Shown: positions 1-7,971, counted from the stretch's first letter. The stretch is DNA of 18,761 nucleotides from Planctomycetia bacterium (GCA_009919445.1 RGBY01000018.1:1-18761); one strand, 5' to 3'. The notes: generated by a model from the sequence alone, not told the origin. A program made the numbers and translations.

Positions 1-369
1 CCGGGCATGTTTATTGACACGGTTGCCCGGGCTGAGCAGTTGCTCCAGCGGCTGGGTAGCCCGCCCACCCTGGGGCTGACGCTTGATATCGGGCATCTCG
101 AATGCCTCGGCGAACGACCCCTTGAACAGACGGTACGGCGGGTCGTGGACCGTATCGTGAATGTGCATGTTGACGATATGCTCTGCTGTCGGCATGAACA
201 CTTGCCGCTGGGCAGTGGTGAAGTCGCCTTTGGTCCGGTGCTCTACGAACTTGCCCGTGGCGGGTACGCTGGTGGGTTGCACGTTGAACTGCCGCGACAG
301 TCGCACCGCTGGCTGGTGACGGCGCGGCAGTCGCTGGCCTTCTTACATCGTGAATTGGAGTGCCTCTGA
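1..369 (+). CDS. Sugar phosphate isomerase/epimerase-like TIM-barrel protein, 3' part
   Basis: The reading frame is open from base 1, so the 5' part lies outside the window; the first Met seen (base 7) is internal. The 122 visible residues are the C-terminal half of an AP-endonuclease-2/xylose-isomerase-like TIM barrel. Numbered from that Met, the likely metal-site residues are D27 and H30 (LDIGH), H54 and D56 (NVHVDD), H65 and E72 (EHLPLGSGE) and E94 (HVELPR). The family binds divalent metal and usually isomerises or epimerises a sugar-like substrate; the substrate here is unknown. The stop TGA overlaps the ATG of the next gene by one base (TGATG), so translation is probably coupled. The pairing with an EboF-like phosphatase suggests an ebo-type metabolite-trafficking cluster in which this would be the EboE-like member, but that assignment is inference. 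Confidence 0.8.
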   Translation, partial: PGMFIDTVARAEQLLQRLGSPPTLGLTLDIGHLECLGERPLEQTVRRVVDRIVNVHVDDMLCCRHEHLPLGSGEVAFGPVLYELARGGYAGGLHVELPRQSHRWLVTARQSLAFLHRELECL

Positions 370-1739
370 TGCCGACTGAGTCGAATCTTCCCCATGTCCT
401 GCTGCTGTCAATTCCGGGTCTGCGGCAGCAGGACCTTGCCCAGATGCCCACTCTGCACGCGTTGGCTACGGCAGGGCAGTGTCTGCCTCTTGCCCCCGGG
501 TTTCCAGCGGTGACCTGCCCGGTGCAGGCGACGCTGACCACTGGGAGTGTGCCTGCGGCTCACGGAATTGTTGCCAACGGCATCTTCGATCGAAGAGAGC
601 AGCAGCTCGAGATGTGGATTAGCCCCGACAGTGTCCATTGGTCTCGGCGGCTCTGGGACACACTCAAGGCATCTGATCCCGCAGTTCAGACTGCGTGCTG
701 GTTTCCACTTCAGAGCAAGCATGCGACGGCAGATCTGGTCTGCATGCCCGCACCAAAGCATAACGCCGACGGAACTGAGACGATGTGGTGCCACACCCGG
801 CCCGAGCCACTCTATGAATCACTGCGGGAGCATCTGGGTGACTTTCCTCTGCATAAATTCTGGGGGCCACTGGCTGGCATCGAATCGACGCAGTGGATTA
901 TTTCGAGTTTCCTGCAGGCCGCCGAGAATCAGCTGCCGCACTTTAGCTACCTCTACCTGCCGCATCTGGACTATGCAGCGCAGCGAAACGGTCCTGACAG
1001 CGACCAGGCACTTGCTGCCTGCCGTGCGCTTGATGCAGAGATTGCCCGACTGGTCGCTGGCGTGACCGCAGCCGCATCAGGCAACTCTCCGCTGGTTTGT
1101 GTTGCGGGGGAATATCAGATTCGTCCAGTTTCCCATGCCTTGTTCCCCAATCGAGTGCTCCGCGAGGCGGGCCTGCTGGCTATCAAAGAGACTGACGCCG
1201 GAATCACGATCGACATGCAGGCGAGTCAGGCCTGGGCCCTGGCAGATCATCAGGTGGGGCACATTTATCTACAGGATTCAAGCACGCAACTGGCCGAACA
1301 GGTGAAGAGCCTGTTCACCGGTCAGCCGGGGGTGGGACGTGTGCTGGTCGGGGAAGACCTGGTCGCGGCAGGCCTTGCTGCTGCCGTGCCACTGCCGAAA
1401 GAGAGTCGTTGCGGTGATGTTGTGATTGAGAGCAGCTTGGATAGCTGGCAATGCTATTTCTACTGGCATGAAGACGAAACGCCACCAGCCTTTGCCCGGA
1501 CGGTCGACATCCATCGCAAGCCAGGGTATGACCCGCTGGAGTTGCATATCGATATGACAACCCGCAGCATTCCCCTCGATCCGTCACTGGTGCGGGGCAG
1601 TCATGGCTCCGTCGATCCGAGAAATCGGCATGAGACGGTGTTTATCGCGTCCCGGCCCGTCACCGAAAAAGCCACGCTTGAGATGCAGGAAATCGCCGGT
1701 CTGATCACGCACGTGTTTTCATCGTGCGGCTCCTGCTGA
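369..1739 (+). CDS. Alkaline phosphatase superfamily (nucleotide pyrophosphatase/phosphodiesterase-like) protein, EboF-like
   Basis: A protein of 456 residues from the ATG in the TGATG overlap; a GTG three codons upstream is less likely. The order of motifs fits the type I phosphodiesterase/nucleotide pyrophosphatase fold: FPAVTCPVQATLTTG with probable nucleophile T49, HGIVAN (65-70), YLPHLDY (196-202, D201), GEYQIRPVSH (248-256) where classic members have SDHG, and RGSHG (409-413, H412). The first metal-ligand Asp of classic members is replaced: the N-terminal strand reads LLLSIPGL. The GEYQ form and the lost Asp resemble, from memory, the EboF-type branch found beside TIM-barrel EboE genes. 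No signal peptide is seen, so it is probably cytoplasmic. The substrate is unknown. The C-terminus CGSC is unusual but unexplained. Confidence 0.85.
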   Translation: MPTESNLPHVLLLSIPGLRQQDLAQMPTLHALATAGQCLPLAPGFPAVTCPVQATLTTGSVPAAHGIVANGIFDRREQQLEMWISPDSVHWSRRLWDTLKASDPAVQTACWFPLQSKHATADLVCMPAPKHNADGTETMWCHTRPEPLYESLREHLGDFPLHKFWGPLAGIESTQWIISSFLQAAENQLPHFSYLYLPHLDYAAQRNGPDSDQALAACRALDAEIARLVAGVTAAASGNSPLVCVAGEYQIRPVSHALFPNRVLREAGLLAIKETDAGITIDMQASQAWALADHQVGHIYLQDSSTQLAEQVKSLFTGQPGVGRVLVGEDLVAAGLAAAVPLPKESRCGDVVIESSLDSWQCYFYWHEDETPPAFARTVDIHRKPGYDPLELHIDMTTRSIPLDPSLVRGSHGSVDPRNRHETVFIASRPVTEKATLEMQEIAGLITHVFSSCGSC

Positions 1740-1765
1740 GCCGTTAAAGCGTCTGCCTTCGCTCT

Positions 1766-1798
1766 CCGGCCTGCGAGCTAGGTTTGCCCGCAGGCCGG
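1766..1798. terminator. Perfect 10-bp stem-loop after the phosphatase gene
   Basis: CCGGCCTGCG (1766-1775) is followed by its exact reverse complement at 1789-1798, with a 13-base loop, 27 bases after the phosphatase stop. There is no T tract, so it is either a non-canonical terminator or half of a repeat element (see the hairpins at 1825 and 1865). Confidence 0.5.
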
Positions 1799-1824
1799 GA
1801 AGAACGGAGCAGGATGCGAGCTCT

Positions 1825-1859
1825 GCGATGGAAACGAACAGCATGTTCGTCTCCATCGC
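1825..1859. repeat. 16-bp inverted repeat with a 3-base loop
   Basis: Bases 1825-1840 (GCGATGGAAACGAACA) pair with 1844-1859 (TGTTCGTCTCCATCGC) with one mismatch, around the loop GCA. It sits between two hairpins that share a core sequence. Confidence 0.6.
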
Positions 1860-1864
1860 TGTCA

Positions 1865-1895
1865 GGCCTGCGGGGCCATGGATGGCCCGCAGGCC
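1865..1895. terminator. GC-rich stem-loop after the ferredoxin gene, same core as the hairpin at 1766
   Basis: GGCCTGCGGGGCC (1865-1877) pairs with GGCCCGCAGGCC (1884-1895) with one bulged G and the 6-base loop ATGGAT. It starts 17 bases beyond the ferredoxin stop on the minus strand. The 8-mer GGCCTGCG or its complement occurs four times between 1768 and 1895. No T tract is present. Confidence 0.5.
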
Positions 1896-1912
1896 GTAAA
1901 ACGGTCGCCGAG

Positions 1913-2272
1913 TCAGCACCACTCCGGTGTTGGCTCAATGGCGTCGCCGGGGCGGCCTCCAGCGTCGGCTCGGCCTGATCCTTCGAGGCGACTGATGGCC
2001 TTGAGGGTCATATCGGCGTCGCAGTTCAGCTGGCAAGAGAGTCGCAGGCCTGGCGTACCAGCAAGCCCCTTGGCCTCCAGGACGTCTTTTTCGGCCTTGG
2101 TCATCTTTTCAGGCTCCCCAGCGATGAACTCCACTCGGCAGCTCGTACAGCGGCCAAAGCCACCGCAGGCATGCAGTTGATCAACACCGCATTCATCAAC
2201 GAGCGCGTTCACTAGTCGCTTGCCAGTCGGCACCTCAAATTCACCAAAGCCTTCAACAGTCAGTTTGGGCAT
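1913..2272 (-). CDS. 2Fe-2S ferredoxin-like protein
   Basis: A 119-residue protein with a plant-type [2Fe-2S] fold. The ligands are C36, C42, C45 and C80, in ACGGFGRCTSC (35-45) and LRLSCQ (76-81). This C-x5-C-x2-C spacing with a fourth Cys about 35 residues later is typical of the family. The family carries single electrons between reductases and oxygenases, dehydrogenases or other acceptors; no partner is encoded next to it. After the fold there is a tail of about 30 residues (RADAGGRPGD to TPEWC) with an extra terminal Cys. It lies 74 bases downstream of the DUF1080-ThuA gene on the same strand and could be cotranscribed. The region before the ATG holds only a weak AAAGTGAG-like ribosome-binding site. 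Confidence 0.9.
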   Translation of the reverse strand: MPKLTVEGFGEFEVPTGKRLVNALVDECGVDQLHACGGFGRCTSCRVEFIAGEPEKMTKAEKDVLEAKGLAGTPGLRLSCQLNCDADMTLKAISRLEGSGRADAGGRPGDAIEPTPEWC

Positions 2273-2346
2273 CAGAACTCACTTTCATTCTCAGGGAAAA
2301 ACGGGCAGGGTTGGGAAAGAGTCGGTTGTTCCTCGGCCTGCAAAAG

Positions 2347-3939
2347 TTAGCCAGCCTTGGGCTTGCTTGCAGGCTTTTTGTTTTTTCGGGGCGGTGGTGG
2401 TGGGTCAAGATTGGCTTCAAGCTGATCTTCGTTGACGGTTGAGGAAATGCCTGCGTCTGGAACATCAAGGCCGCTCGTCCAGGCCAATGCATTGAGCATA
2501 AGTTTACGGAACTCGTCATTTCCCCAGTTGGCGTGAAAGTGACCGCCCGTGCAGCCAAAGCCCCGGCCACCATCTGGCCGTTCATAAGCCCAGGCCAGCA
2601 CCTCACGGGCTCCCTTGCTGGCCCGTACTGTGGGGTTGTTACTGTGTGCTCCGTCTGGTCTTTCACGGGTGCTGTCGGGTGGAATGGCTGTCAGAATCGC
2701 CGTGACCGCACCTGAGGGCTCGCGGAACCGCATGTGGTAGTACCACTCGTCATTGACTTCAAAAGGTTTGACACCACGGCAGATTGGATGGTTTTCAGCC
2801 AACTCGGTCGCGGCCAGCATCCAGGTCGGGTTTACCGACCAGTCGGTTTCGAAATAGCCGCCGATCCAATTCAGGAACTCAGGCCCCCCTTTTTCTTTGG
2901 GTACCTCGACGCCGTAATGCAGGCAGGCGATGCCGACGCCACGCCGAGCTAAGGCATCGATCTGGGCCAGCCGATTGCTCTGGATGACTGGGTGGCCCTT
3001 GCCGCCATCAGCAAAAAGTAAAATGCCATCCGCATTCGTAAAGGCGGTTGGATCTTCGGGCCAGCCGTCCGTGTAGACGGTGGTGATCAGGTGATCCGCC
3101 AGGGCTTTGTCGAGGCACTCCTTGAACAGCAGGCAGCCTGCCCGGAACTCGTGGGCTCCCTGGGCATGGCTGGCACGGCCGGCAACCAGTACCAGTTTCT
3201 TGCGGCCATCGGTGAGCGGGAGTCGCTTCAGGCGAATGTCCTTGAACTCAACCTTCATCGGTGGGCCGGCATGGAGTTGCAGGGCGAGAATGCCCTGCAT
3301 TGACCGCTTGTCAGCCTGGTTGTCGGTTGTCTCCGACATCAGTTGCCCGTTGATGAAGTGCTGCAAGTGATTGCCCCGGGCGACGATGTGATACTCATTC
3401 CAATCGTTGGCTTTGATGGCCTTGCCAAGGGCTTCAGCAGTACCGATTGGCTCGCCAGCCTGTTTTGTGCCGGAGGGGCTGATTTCAATTCGCTCACCCC
3501 GCTTTGCCAAAATCCCTCGCCCACGTTCCTCGTAGAGAATGCCACAAAAGGGGGCCGTTATTTCCGCGATATCGGCCTGATAGCCACCGACGGCATGGCC
3601 TCCGAAATCATGGCTTCGATACTGAATGCCACTGTTATGGTTTCGCAGACGAAACAGCAGGCGGAGTTCAAAGTCGTCAAGTTCTCCTTGCCTCCAGATG
3701 AGGAACGTATTCCCCTTGGTAGGTTTGGCGTCGGTTGTCTCGCCGACGATCGCCCCGTTCTCGACACGCCAGAATTCGGGGTTGCCATCCCAGCCGCCGA
3801 GAGATGTGCCGTCGAAGATGGAGACAAATCCATTCTCTGAAGTTGAATCAGTTGCTGCTGTGACCGTGGCAGGGCTGTGCAGGCCAATGAGAAGACAGGC
3901 GGCACAGGCCAAGGTAAGGGTGCTGCGGAGAAGCATCAT
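2347..3939 (-). CDS. Secreted DUF1080 (3-keto-disaccharide hydrolase-type) and ThuA-like fusion protein
   Basis: A 530-residue protein. Residues 1-29 form a signal peptide (hydrophobic LTLACAACLLIGL, Ala-rich cleavage region). Residues about 37-240 are a DUF1080 domain, a concanavalin-like sandwich beginning FVSIFDGTSLGGWDG; NCBI names such domains 3-keto-disaccharide hydrolase. Residues about 247-495 are a ThuA domain, a class-I-glutamine-amidotransferase-like fold, with GIACLHYG (337-344), DEWYYHMRF and GFGCTGGHFHANW. The tail is Pro/Lys-rich. Both domains are common in Planctomycetes and linked to sugar catabolism; here they would act outside the cytoplasm on carbohydrate, with substrate unknown. 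The start is the first of two adjacent ATGs (3939 or 3936). Long open frames on the opposite strand here are coding-strand shadows. Confidence 0.9.
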   Translation of the reverse strand: MMLLRSTLTLACAACLLIGLHSPATVTAATDSTSENGFVSIFDGTSLGGWDGNPEFWRVENGAIVGETTDAKPTKGNTFLIWRQGELDDFELRLLFRLRNHNSGIQYRSHDFGGHAVGGYQADIAEITAPFCGILYEERGRGILAKRGERIEISPSGTKQAGEPIGTAEALGKAIKANDWNEYHIVARGNHLQHFINGQLMSETTDNQADKRSMQGILALQLHAGPPMKVEFKDIRLKRLPLTDGRKKLVLVAGRASHAQGAHEFRAGCLLFKECLDKALADHLITTVYTDGWPEDPTAFTNADGILLFADGGKGHPVIQSNRLAQIDALARRGVGIACLHYGVEVPKEKGGPEFLNWIGGYFETDWSVNPTWMLAATELAENHPICRGVKPFEVNDEWYYHMRFREPSGAVTAILTAIPPDSTRERPDGAHSNNPTVRASKGAREVLAWAYERPDGGRGFGCTGGHFHANWGNDEFRKLMLNALAWTSGLDVPDAGISSTVNEDQLEANLDPPPPPRKNKKPASKPKAG

Positions 3940-4124
3940 CGGAAGAATCTTTCTGCGGGATGGGTTGCAAGCGGGGGCCAGCGAACAGCCGTCGCAAAGA
4001 GCATACCGCGGCAGGCCAAGAACAACGTATTTAGTCTATGACGTCAAGCAGCCAGATCTTTCGACCAGCCCGTCAGGTTGCCGAATGTGGGCAAAACTAC
4101 CTGATGGTGTAGGCCAGTGCCGGC

Positions 4125-5567
4125 TCAGGGCGTTGGCGTGACGAGATGATCGGCATCGAAGTAGTTTTCTTCGAGGCCGAAAAGTTCCAGGAAGCCGTCG
4201 ATACGAACCACCTTGACCCCCAGCCTGTTTGCCAGACTCAGGTTGCGAATGCGACGTTGTTTATCGGCATCGGTCCAGCCAGCAACCTCGTCCCCGCCAG
4301 TCTGCCGTGGCTCTCCGGCGTCGACCAGAATCGAACTCGAGTGGGTGACCGTATCGGTTACCGTGCCGCCTACAGAGCGAATCAGTTCTTCCACATCATC
4401 GTTGTCGGTTTCTGAGTCTCGATCGATCTGGATGTGACCTACGATGACAACCTCAAGTGGCATGAGCGGGCTCCAGAGGCTGGTGGCGACGGCGTCGCCG
4501 GTGATGATCGGGTCGTACGTTGAAGTGTCGAGTACCCGGCCGCGGGCAATGGTTCCCGATTCAACGGCGACAATCTCAACGATTCCCTTTTTGGCCGAAA
4601 TGAGAGGCAACTGGTCACCCGGGGCGTAGACAAAAAACAGCATGCCGGGGCGGATGCCAATGGTCCTGGGATACCGAATGAGGACCGAGCGTTCCCGTTC
4701 GTTGACAACCACAATGTGGCCATCAAAGCCATCGATTCGATCGTCGGCTGGTGTGGCCGCCAAGATCGCTCCCTGGAGCCGGGTATCAGCCACCCGCATC
4801 GCCCCCAGGACCTGATTCTGCCGCTGGATGGCGGCGTCGCGGTCCTTGAGTTCTTCAATCAGAATAGCCACTTGATCGGCGGCATTGTTCGCAGCGGAAA
4901 AGTCATCGCGGCGGGCAAAGGAAACGTAGGGAGCGACTTCGTCGTGGATTTTTTCCTCGAGGCTTTCCAGTCGGCTGGCCTTGTCATTGGCGGCGACGAG
5001 TTGTTGCTTCAGGGCAGCCGTGTCTTCTTCAAATTTCTCTGATGCTGCTTGCCGCTTCTTTTGCGTCTCAGCAAGGTCATCCTGGACCTTCTTGAGCTGG
5101 GCTTGATGGGTGTCCCTCGCTTCGGAGTGATCACTCTGCGCCTTTTTAAGATTTTCTTTTAGGCCGTTGTTTTCCTCCACAAGGCTGTCGTTGTCTTTGT
5201 TGGCTTTCTGAAGGGCATTTTCATAGGTCTGCACAAGACTGCGATAGCTTGGAGTTGTATTCCCTGCACCTTCGAACTGTTTTGCCCGATCTCTCCACGC
5301 CGTGAGTTCCTCATCGATCAAATCAACGGTCGAACCTGGTTCGGCACCGATGGACGTCTCGATCAGTTCCTTATTGACCCCTTCTGCAGCGGTCAGTTTC
5401 TGGCGCACCTCGGCCGCAGCCTCTTGTGCAGCCTTTTCTGCGGCTGTCGCATCGGCCACCTGCGCATAGAAGACATAAGACGTCACCGCCAACACAAATG
5501 TCAGCATCACGAAGATGATCAGCGATATGGTCAGCAGTTGGACGGCACTCGACTTTTTCTTGGCCAT
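4125..5567 (-). CDS. Membrane-anchored coiled-coil protein with barrel and BRCT-like C-terminal domains
   Basis: I do not recognise a named family. The start is the ATG at 5567, giving 480 residues beginning MAKKKSS; the frame is open further upstream but that stretch is Pro/His/Cys-rich and covers a tandem repeat. Residues about 10-35 form one transmembrane helix, and the Lys-rich start predicts the rest is extracytoplasmic. Residues about 38-70 and 112-255 are charged Ala/Gln/Lys/Glu coiled coil. Residues about 280-365 look like a small beta barrel (IRPGMLFFVYAPGD, ITGDAV), similar in style to FlgT-like SH3 barrels. Residues about 371-464 resemble an NAD-ligase-type BRCT domain: VVIVGHI, VEELIRSVGGTV, an SSSILVDAG strand, LANRLGVKVV and GFLELF. 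A scaffold or envelope role is a guess. It is flanked by other minus-strand genes with gaps of 185 and 256 bases, so it may have its own promoter. Confidence 0.8.
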   Translation of the reverse strand: MAKKKSSAVQLLTISLIIFVMLTFVLAVTSYVFYAQVADATAAEKAAQEAAAEVRQKLTAAEGVNKELIETSIGAEPGSTVDLIDEELTAWRDRAKQFEGAGNTTPSYRSLVQTYENALQKANKDNDSLVEENNGLKENLKKAQSDHSEARDTHQAQLKKVQDDLAETQKKRQAASEKFEEDTAALKQQLVAANDKASRLESLEEKIHDEVAPYVSFARRDDFSAANNAADQVAILIEELKDRDAAIQRQNQVLGAMRVADTRLQGAILAATPADDRIDGFDGHIVVVNERERSVLIRYPRTIGIRPGMLFFVYAPGDQLPLISAKKGIVEIVAVESGTIARGRVLDTSTYDPIITGDAVATSLWSPLMPLEVVIVGHIQIDRDSETDNDDVEELIRSVGGTVTDTVTHSSSILVDAGEPRQTGGDEVAGWTDADKQRRIRNLSLANRLGVKVVRIDGFLELFGLEENYFDADHLVTPTP

Positions 5568-5630
5568 CGGACTCTTTTCAGGCGGAATGGAGGTGAGGGA
5601 TGAAGCGGGCGAATGGGCCGCTGCACAGTT

Positions 5631-5654
5631 GTGCCTGCAGGGGTGCCTGCAGGG
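5631..5654. repeat. 12-bp tandem direct repeat
   Basis: GTGCCTGCAGGG occurs twice back to back (5631-5642 and 5643-5654), followed by a degenerate third unit GCGGCTGCACGG (5655-5666). It lies in the leader of the coiled-coil gene, 64-100 bases before its ATG. Confidence 0.7.
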
Positions 5655-5728
5655 GCGGCTGCACGGGAGACAACACACCGGTTATTGAAATTCGGCTGAA
5701 TGCCCCCAGACTGTTTGGCACCGTACCG

Positions 5729-5734
5729 ATTATA
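5729..5734 (-). promoter_or_regulatory. Possible -10 element (TATAAT) upstream of the coiled-coil gene
   Basis: The minus strand reads a perfect TATAAT 162 bases before the coiled-coil ATG. No good -35 lies 16-18 bases away; TTGCCC (5765-5770) is 30 bases off. A 10-bp palindrome CCCTTAAGGG (5757-5766) overlaps the place where a -35 or operator would be. Confidence 0.3.
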
Positions 5735-5823
5735 CGGTTTGTTCGAGCGAGAGGGGCCCTTAAGGGGCAAGCCGGGCAGGATGGAGTCCGATTGTGCGGG
5801 CTACTCCGCCTGAGAGCGAGCGA

Positions 5824-7005
5824 TCAGCGAACTGGCAGCCCGCTGAGATAGCGGATAAGTGGCTTTTCCAGTGCATCTGGTGATTTGCCGAACGTGGTCT
5901 CAAAATCAGCCAGTCGTTCAGCAGGGGTGTCACTGGCGAGGGGACGCTTGGCTGCCAGCACCCGCATATAGTCGGCAAAGGCAATACGTTTCGTTTTGGC
6001 CAGCATGGAGACCAGTGCCCAAGCGTGGGCATAGGCAACGAGCGCCTCGTCCGGATCACGAAACGGCTCGTCGCTGGTGATCATGCGAGTGAGCAGGCCA
6101 GGGGTAAAGCGACGGCGGATAAGATCAAGCCGGGGGCGGTTGATGCTGCCAATTGACCGCCAGCCGCGGCTGCTCGTTAGATCGGGGGTTTCAAAGTAGG
6201 TGGCGATTCCTTCACTCACCCAGACAGGAATGGGAGCCAACCGCTGCTGAAGCCCAGCGTTAAAGGCGAGCTGATGGGTGGCTTCGTGAATGAGCGTGGC
6301 GACCAGGCCGGCTGCCTCGGGGCTAGCAAGAATTTCAGTGCCGGCACGCCCTGCCGAAGCGGTCGCGCTGTTTGCCAGAGAGTCACTTCCCGTGAGGTCG
6401 AAGGTGGTGATCCGATTACTGAGCTGGTTGTAGTAGCCGACGATACTGTGTGAGGCTTCTCCCACTTCTTTTGCGGCAGAAGCCGTATAGGCACGACGGT
6501 CAGAAAAAATAACGACGACAAGGGGATGCTCTGGTGGTGTCAGGTCCATCCCCTGCTGTTTCCAGAAGGCATGGAAGCCACTGTAGAGTCGCTCAAACAG
6601 GGCGGCTGCCCAGCGAGCGTATCCCGCCGAGGTGTCGTAACAAATCACGTAGTGCCGGGTGGTGAGCAGACTGAACCGTTCGGGGAACTCAGTGAGAACC
6701 TGCTGTCCCAGCGCTCGTGGTGATAGCGTTTCTGCCTGTTCGTCGGTGTGACGATCTCGGATGGTATCTCCGGCCAGCAGATGCAGTTGCTGAATAGCGG
6801 TTTCCAGCAGCAGACTGCCATCCTGAGCCTCAACCAGAACCGTTCCAGTGAGCGTCTGTCGGGCCCCGGTGGAGTCCGTGACCGTGACGGTTGTGGTGGA
6901 TGGTGGCGGGGCCGCACACAGTGGCAGGCTGATGAGAGCGAGGCCCACCCCGAAACTGGTTCGCCAGAGCAGAGACCAGAGCAGACTAGGAAGTGTGCAA
7001 TCCAT
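5824..7005 (-). CDS. Secreted DUF1570-type zinc metallopeptidase-like protein
   Basis: A 393-residue protein from the ATG at 7005. This start places a signal peptide at the N-terminus (SLLWRTSFGVGLALISLPLCAAP, residues 7-33); the longer open frame upstream looks non-coding. The catalytic zinc motif is HEATH (240-244) in ATLIHEATHQLAFNAGL, followed 20 residues later by SEGIATYFE with E265 as the probable third ligand, a gluzincin-like arrangement typical of DUF1570. The region before it, with RHYVICYDT and HPLVVVIFSDRRAY, is the usual family lead-in. It probably acts in the periplasm; the substrate is unknown. It is divergent from the HEAT-repeat lipoprotein gene, with 234 bases between the starts. 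Confidence 0.88.
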   Translation of the reverse strand: MDCTLPSLLWSLLWRTSFGVGLALISLPLCAAPPPSTTTVTVTDSTGARQTLTGTVLVEAQDGSLLLETAIQQLHLLAGDTIRDRHTDEQAETLSPRALGQQVLTEFPERFSLLTTRHYVICYDTSAGYARWAAALFERLYSGFHAFWKQQGMDLTPPEHPLVVVIFSDRRAYTASAAKEVGEASHSIVGYYNQLSNRITTFDLTGSDSLANSATASAGRAGTEILASPEAAGLVATLIHEATHQLAFNAGLQQRLAPIPVWVSEGIATYFETPDLTSSRGWRSIGSINRPRLDLIRRRFTPGLLTRMITSDEPFRDPDEALVAYAHAWALVSMLAKTKRIAFADYMRVLAAKRPLASDTPAERLADFETTFGKSPDALEKPLIRYLSGLPVR

Positions 7006-7239
7006 AGCCGTCGAGTGTCCTCTGTGTTCGCTCCGATTGCCAGCCGAGTTGACCCTCGAATGATCGCAGGCAGTCGCAGGAAAGCGTGAGAAACTTTGAA
7101 ACCGCAGCAGGCTGGAGGAGTGGGGGGGCTGGGGCGTTCGGCTTTGGCCTTGGTTTGATGTTGGGTCGACCGGTATCGTCCCGAAATATGATCCGTTGTT
7201 CGGAAACGGAATTTCTGCCCCTGCGAAACGAAAGCTGCC

Positions 7240-7971
7240 ATGCCTCATCGTTTGCCATGCTGGCCTGCCACGGTCCGTCCTCTGCTGATTCTGACCGAAT
7301 CCACTCGCTGTCTCCTTGCTCTCCTTGTTGTCGTGCTCGCGGTGTCAGGGTGTGCCGTCCCACTGCCGTGGAAGGATGCCCAGCAACTTGCCGTAGAGCG
7401 AGAACGGTATGGCCTGACTGCCGATCAACGGATCAACGAGATCCGCAAGCAGGCCAAGGCGGCCCGGGCAGCTGGCGGATCAGAACAGGCTGCCTATGCC
7501 AAGGAACTTGCCGGTGAAACCCTGGCAGAGCATGACCCCCGGGTGCGGGCTGAGATCGTATCTGTTGCAGCAGGCCTTGATGAGCCAGCGGCCCGGGCAA
7601 TCTGCGTGGGTGGGCTCGATGACCCGGATGCCGCGGTGCGGACTGCCGCCTGTGACGCCTGGGTTGAGATCGGTGGTGAGGAGGCAGTTCGCCACATCGC
7701 CCACCGGTATCGCAGTGATGAGAACATCGATGTTCGGCTTTACGCAATCCGGAGTCTGGGGAAGTTGGGAGACGCTTCAGCCGTGCCTGTTCTGGCTGAG
7801 GCCCTTGAGGCCCCCGATCCAGCCGTCCAGTATCGCGCGGTCGCTTCACTGAAAGAGGTGAGTGGTCGAGACTTCGGGAATGATGTGAATGTCTGGCGGG
7901 AATGGGCCGCCGATCCTCAGGCAGTCGGCCCAAGCTGGTCGCTGGCCGAGACCTGGCGAAAACTGTTCTAG
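7240..7971 (+). CDS. HEAT-repeat lipoprotein
   Basis: A 243-residue protein. A hydrophobic stretch LLALLVVVLAVSGC ends in a lipobox (VSGC, C38), so the mature protein is probably lipid-anchored. Residues about 85-215 hold at least three to four HEAT/PBS-type helical repeats: DPRVRAEIVSVAAGLDEP, DPDAAVRTAACDAWVEIG, DENIDVRLYAIRSLGKLGD and DPAVQYRAVASLKEVSG. Such repeats make binding scaffolds; no enzymatic motif is seen and the partner is unknown. The n-region before the hydrophobic stretch is long (about 23 residues), so a start further inside is possible, but no better ATG is available. A probable terminator follows at 8020. Confidence 0.82.
   Translation: MPHRLPCWPATVRPLLILTESTRCLLALLVVVLAVSGCAVPLPWKDAQQLAVERERYGLTADQRINEIRKQAKAARAAGGSEQAAYAKELAGETLAEHDPRVRAEIVSVAAGLDEPAARAICVGGLDDPDAAVRTAACDAWVEIGGEEAVRHIAHRYRSDENIDVRLYAIRSLGKLGDASAVPVLAEALEAPDPAVQYRAVASLKEVSGRDFGNDVNVWREWAADPQAVGPSWSLAETWRKLF

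Noticed and set aside
4040..4047. TGACGTCA palindrome upstream of the DUF1080-ThuA gene
   Set aside because: A single 8-bp palindrome 100 bases from the start with no partner site; expected by chance at this scale.
3343..4141. Long plus-strand open frames of 165 and 171 codons
   Set aside because: They lie mostly antisense to the DUF1080-ThuA gene, whose domains are clear; the translations match no family and follow from the high G+C of the coding strand.
5568..5678. 37-residue N-terminal extension of the coiled-coil protein
   Set aside because: It is Pro/Cys/His-rich and encoded by the tandem repeat; the ATG at 5567 gives a normal Lys-rich start before the transmembrane helix.
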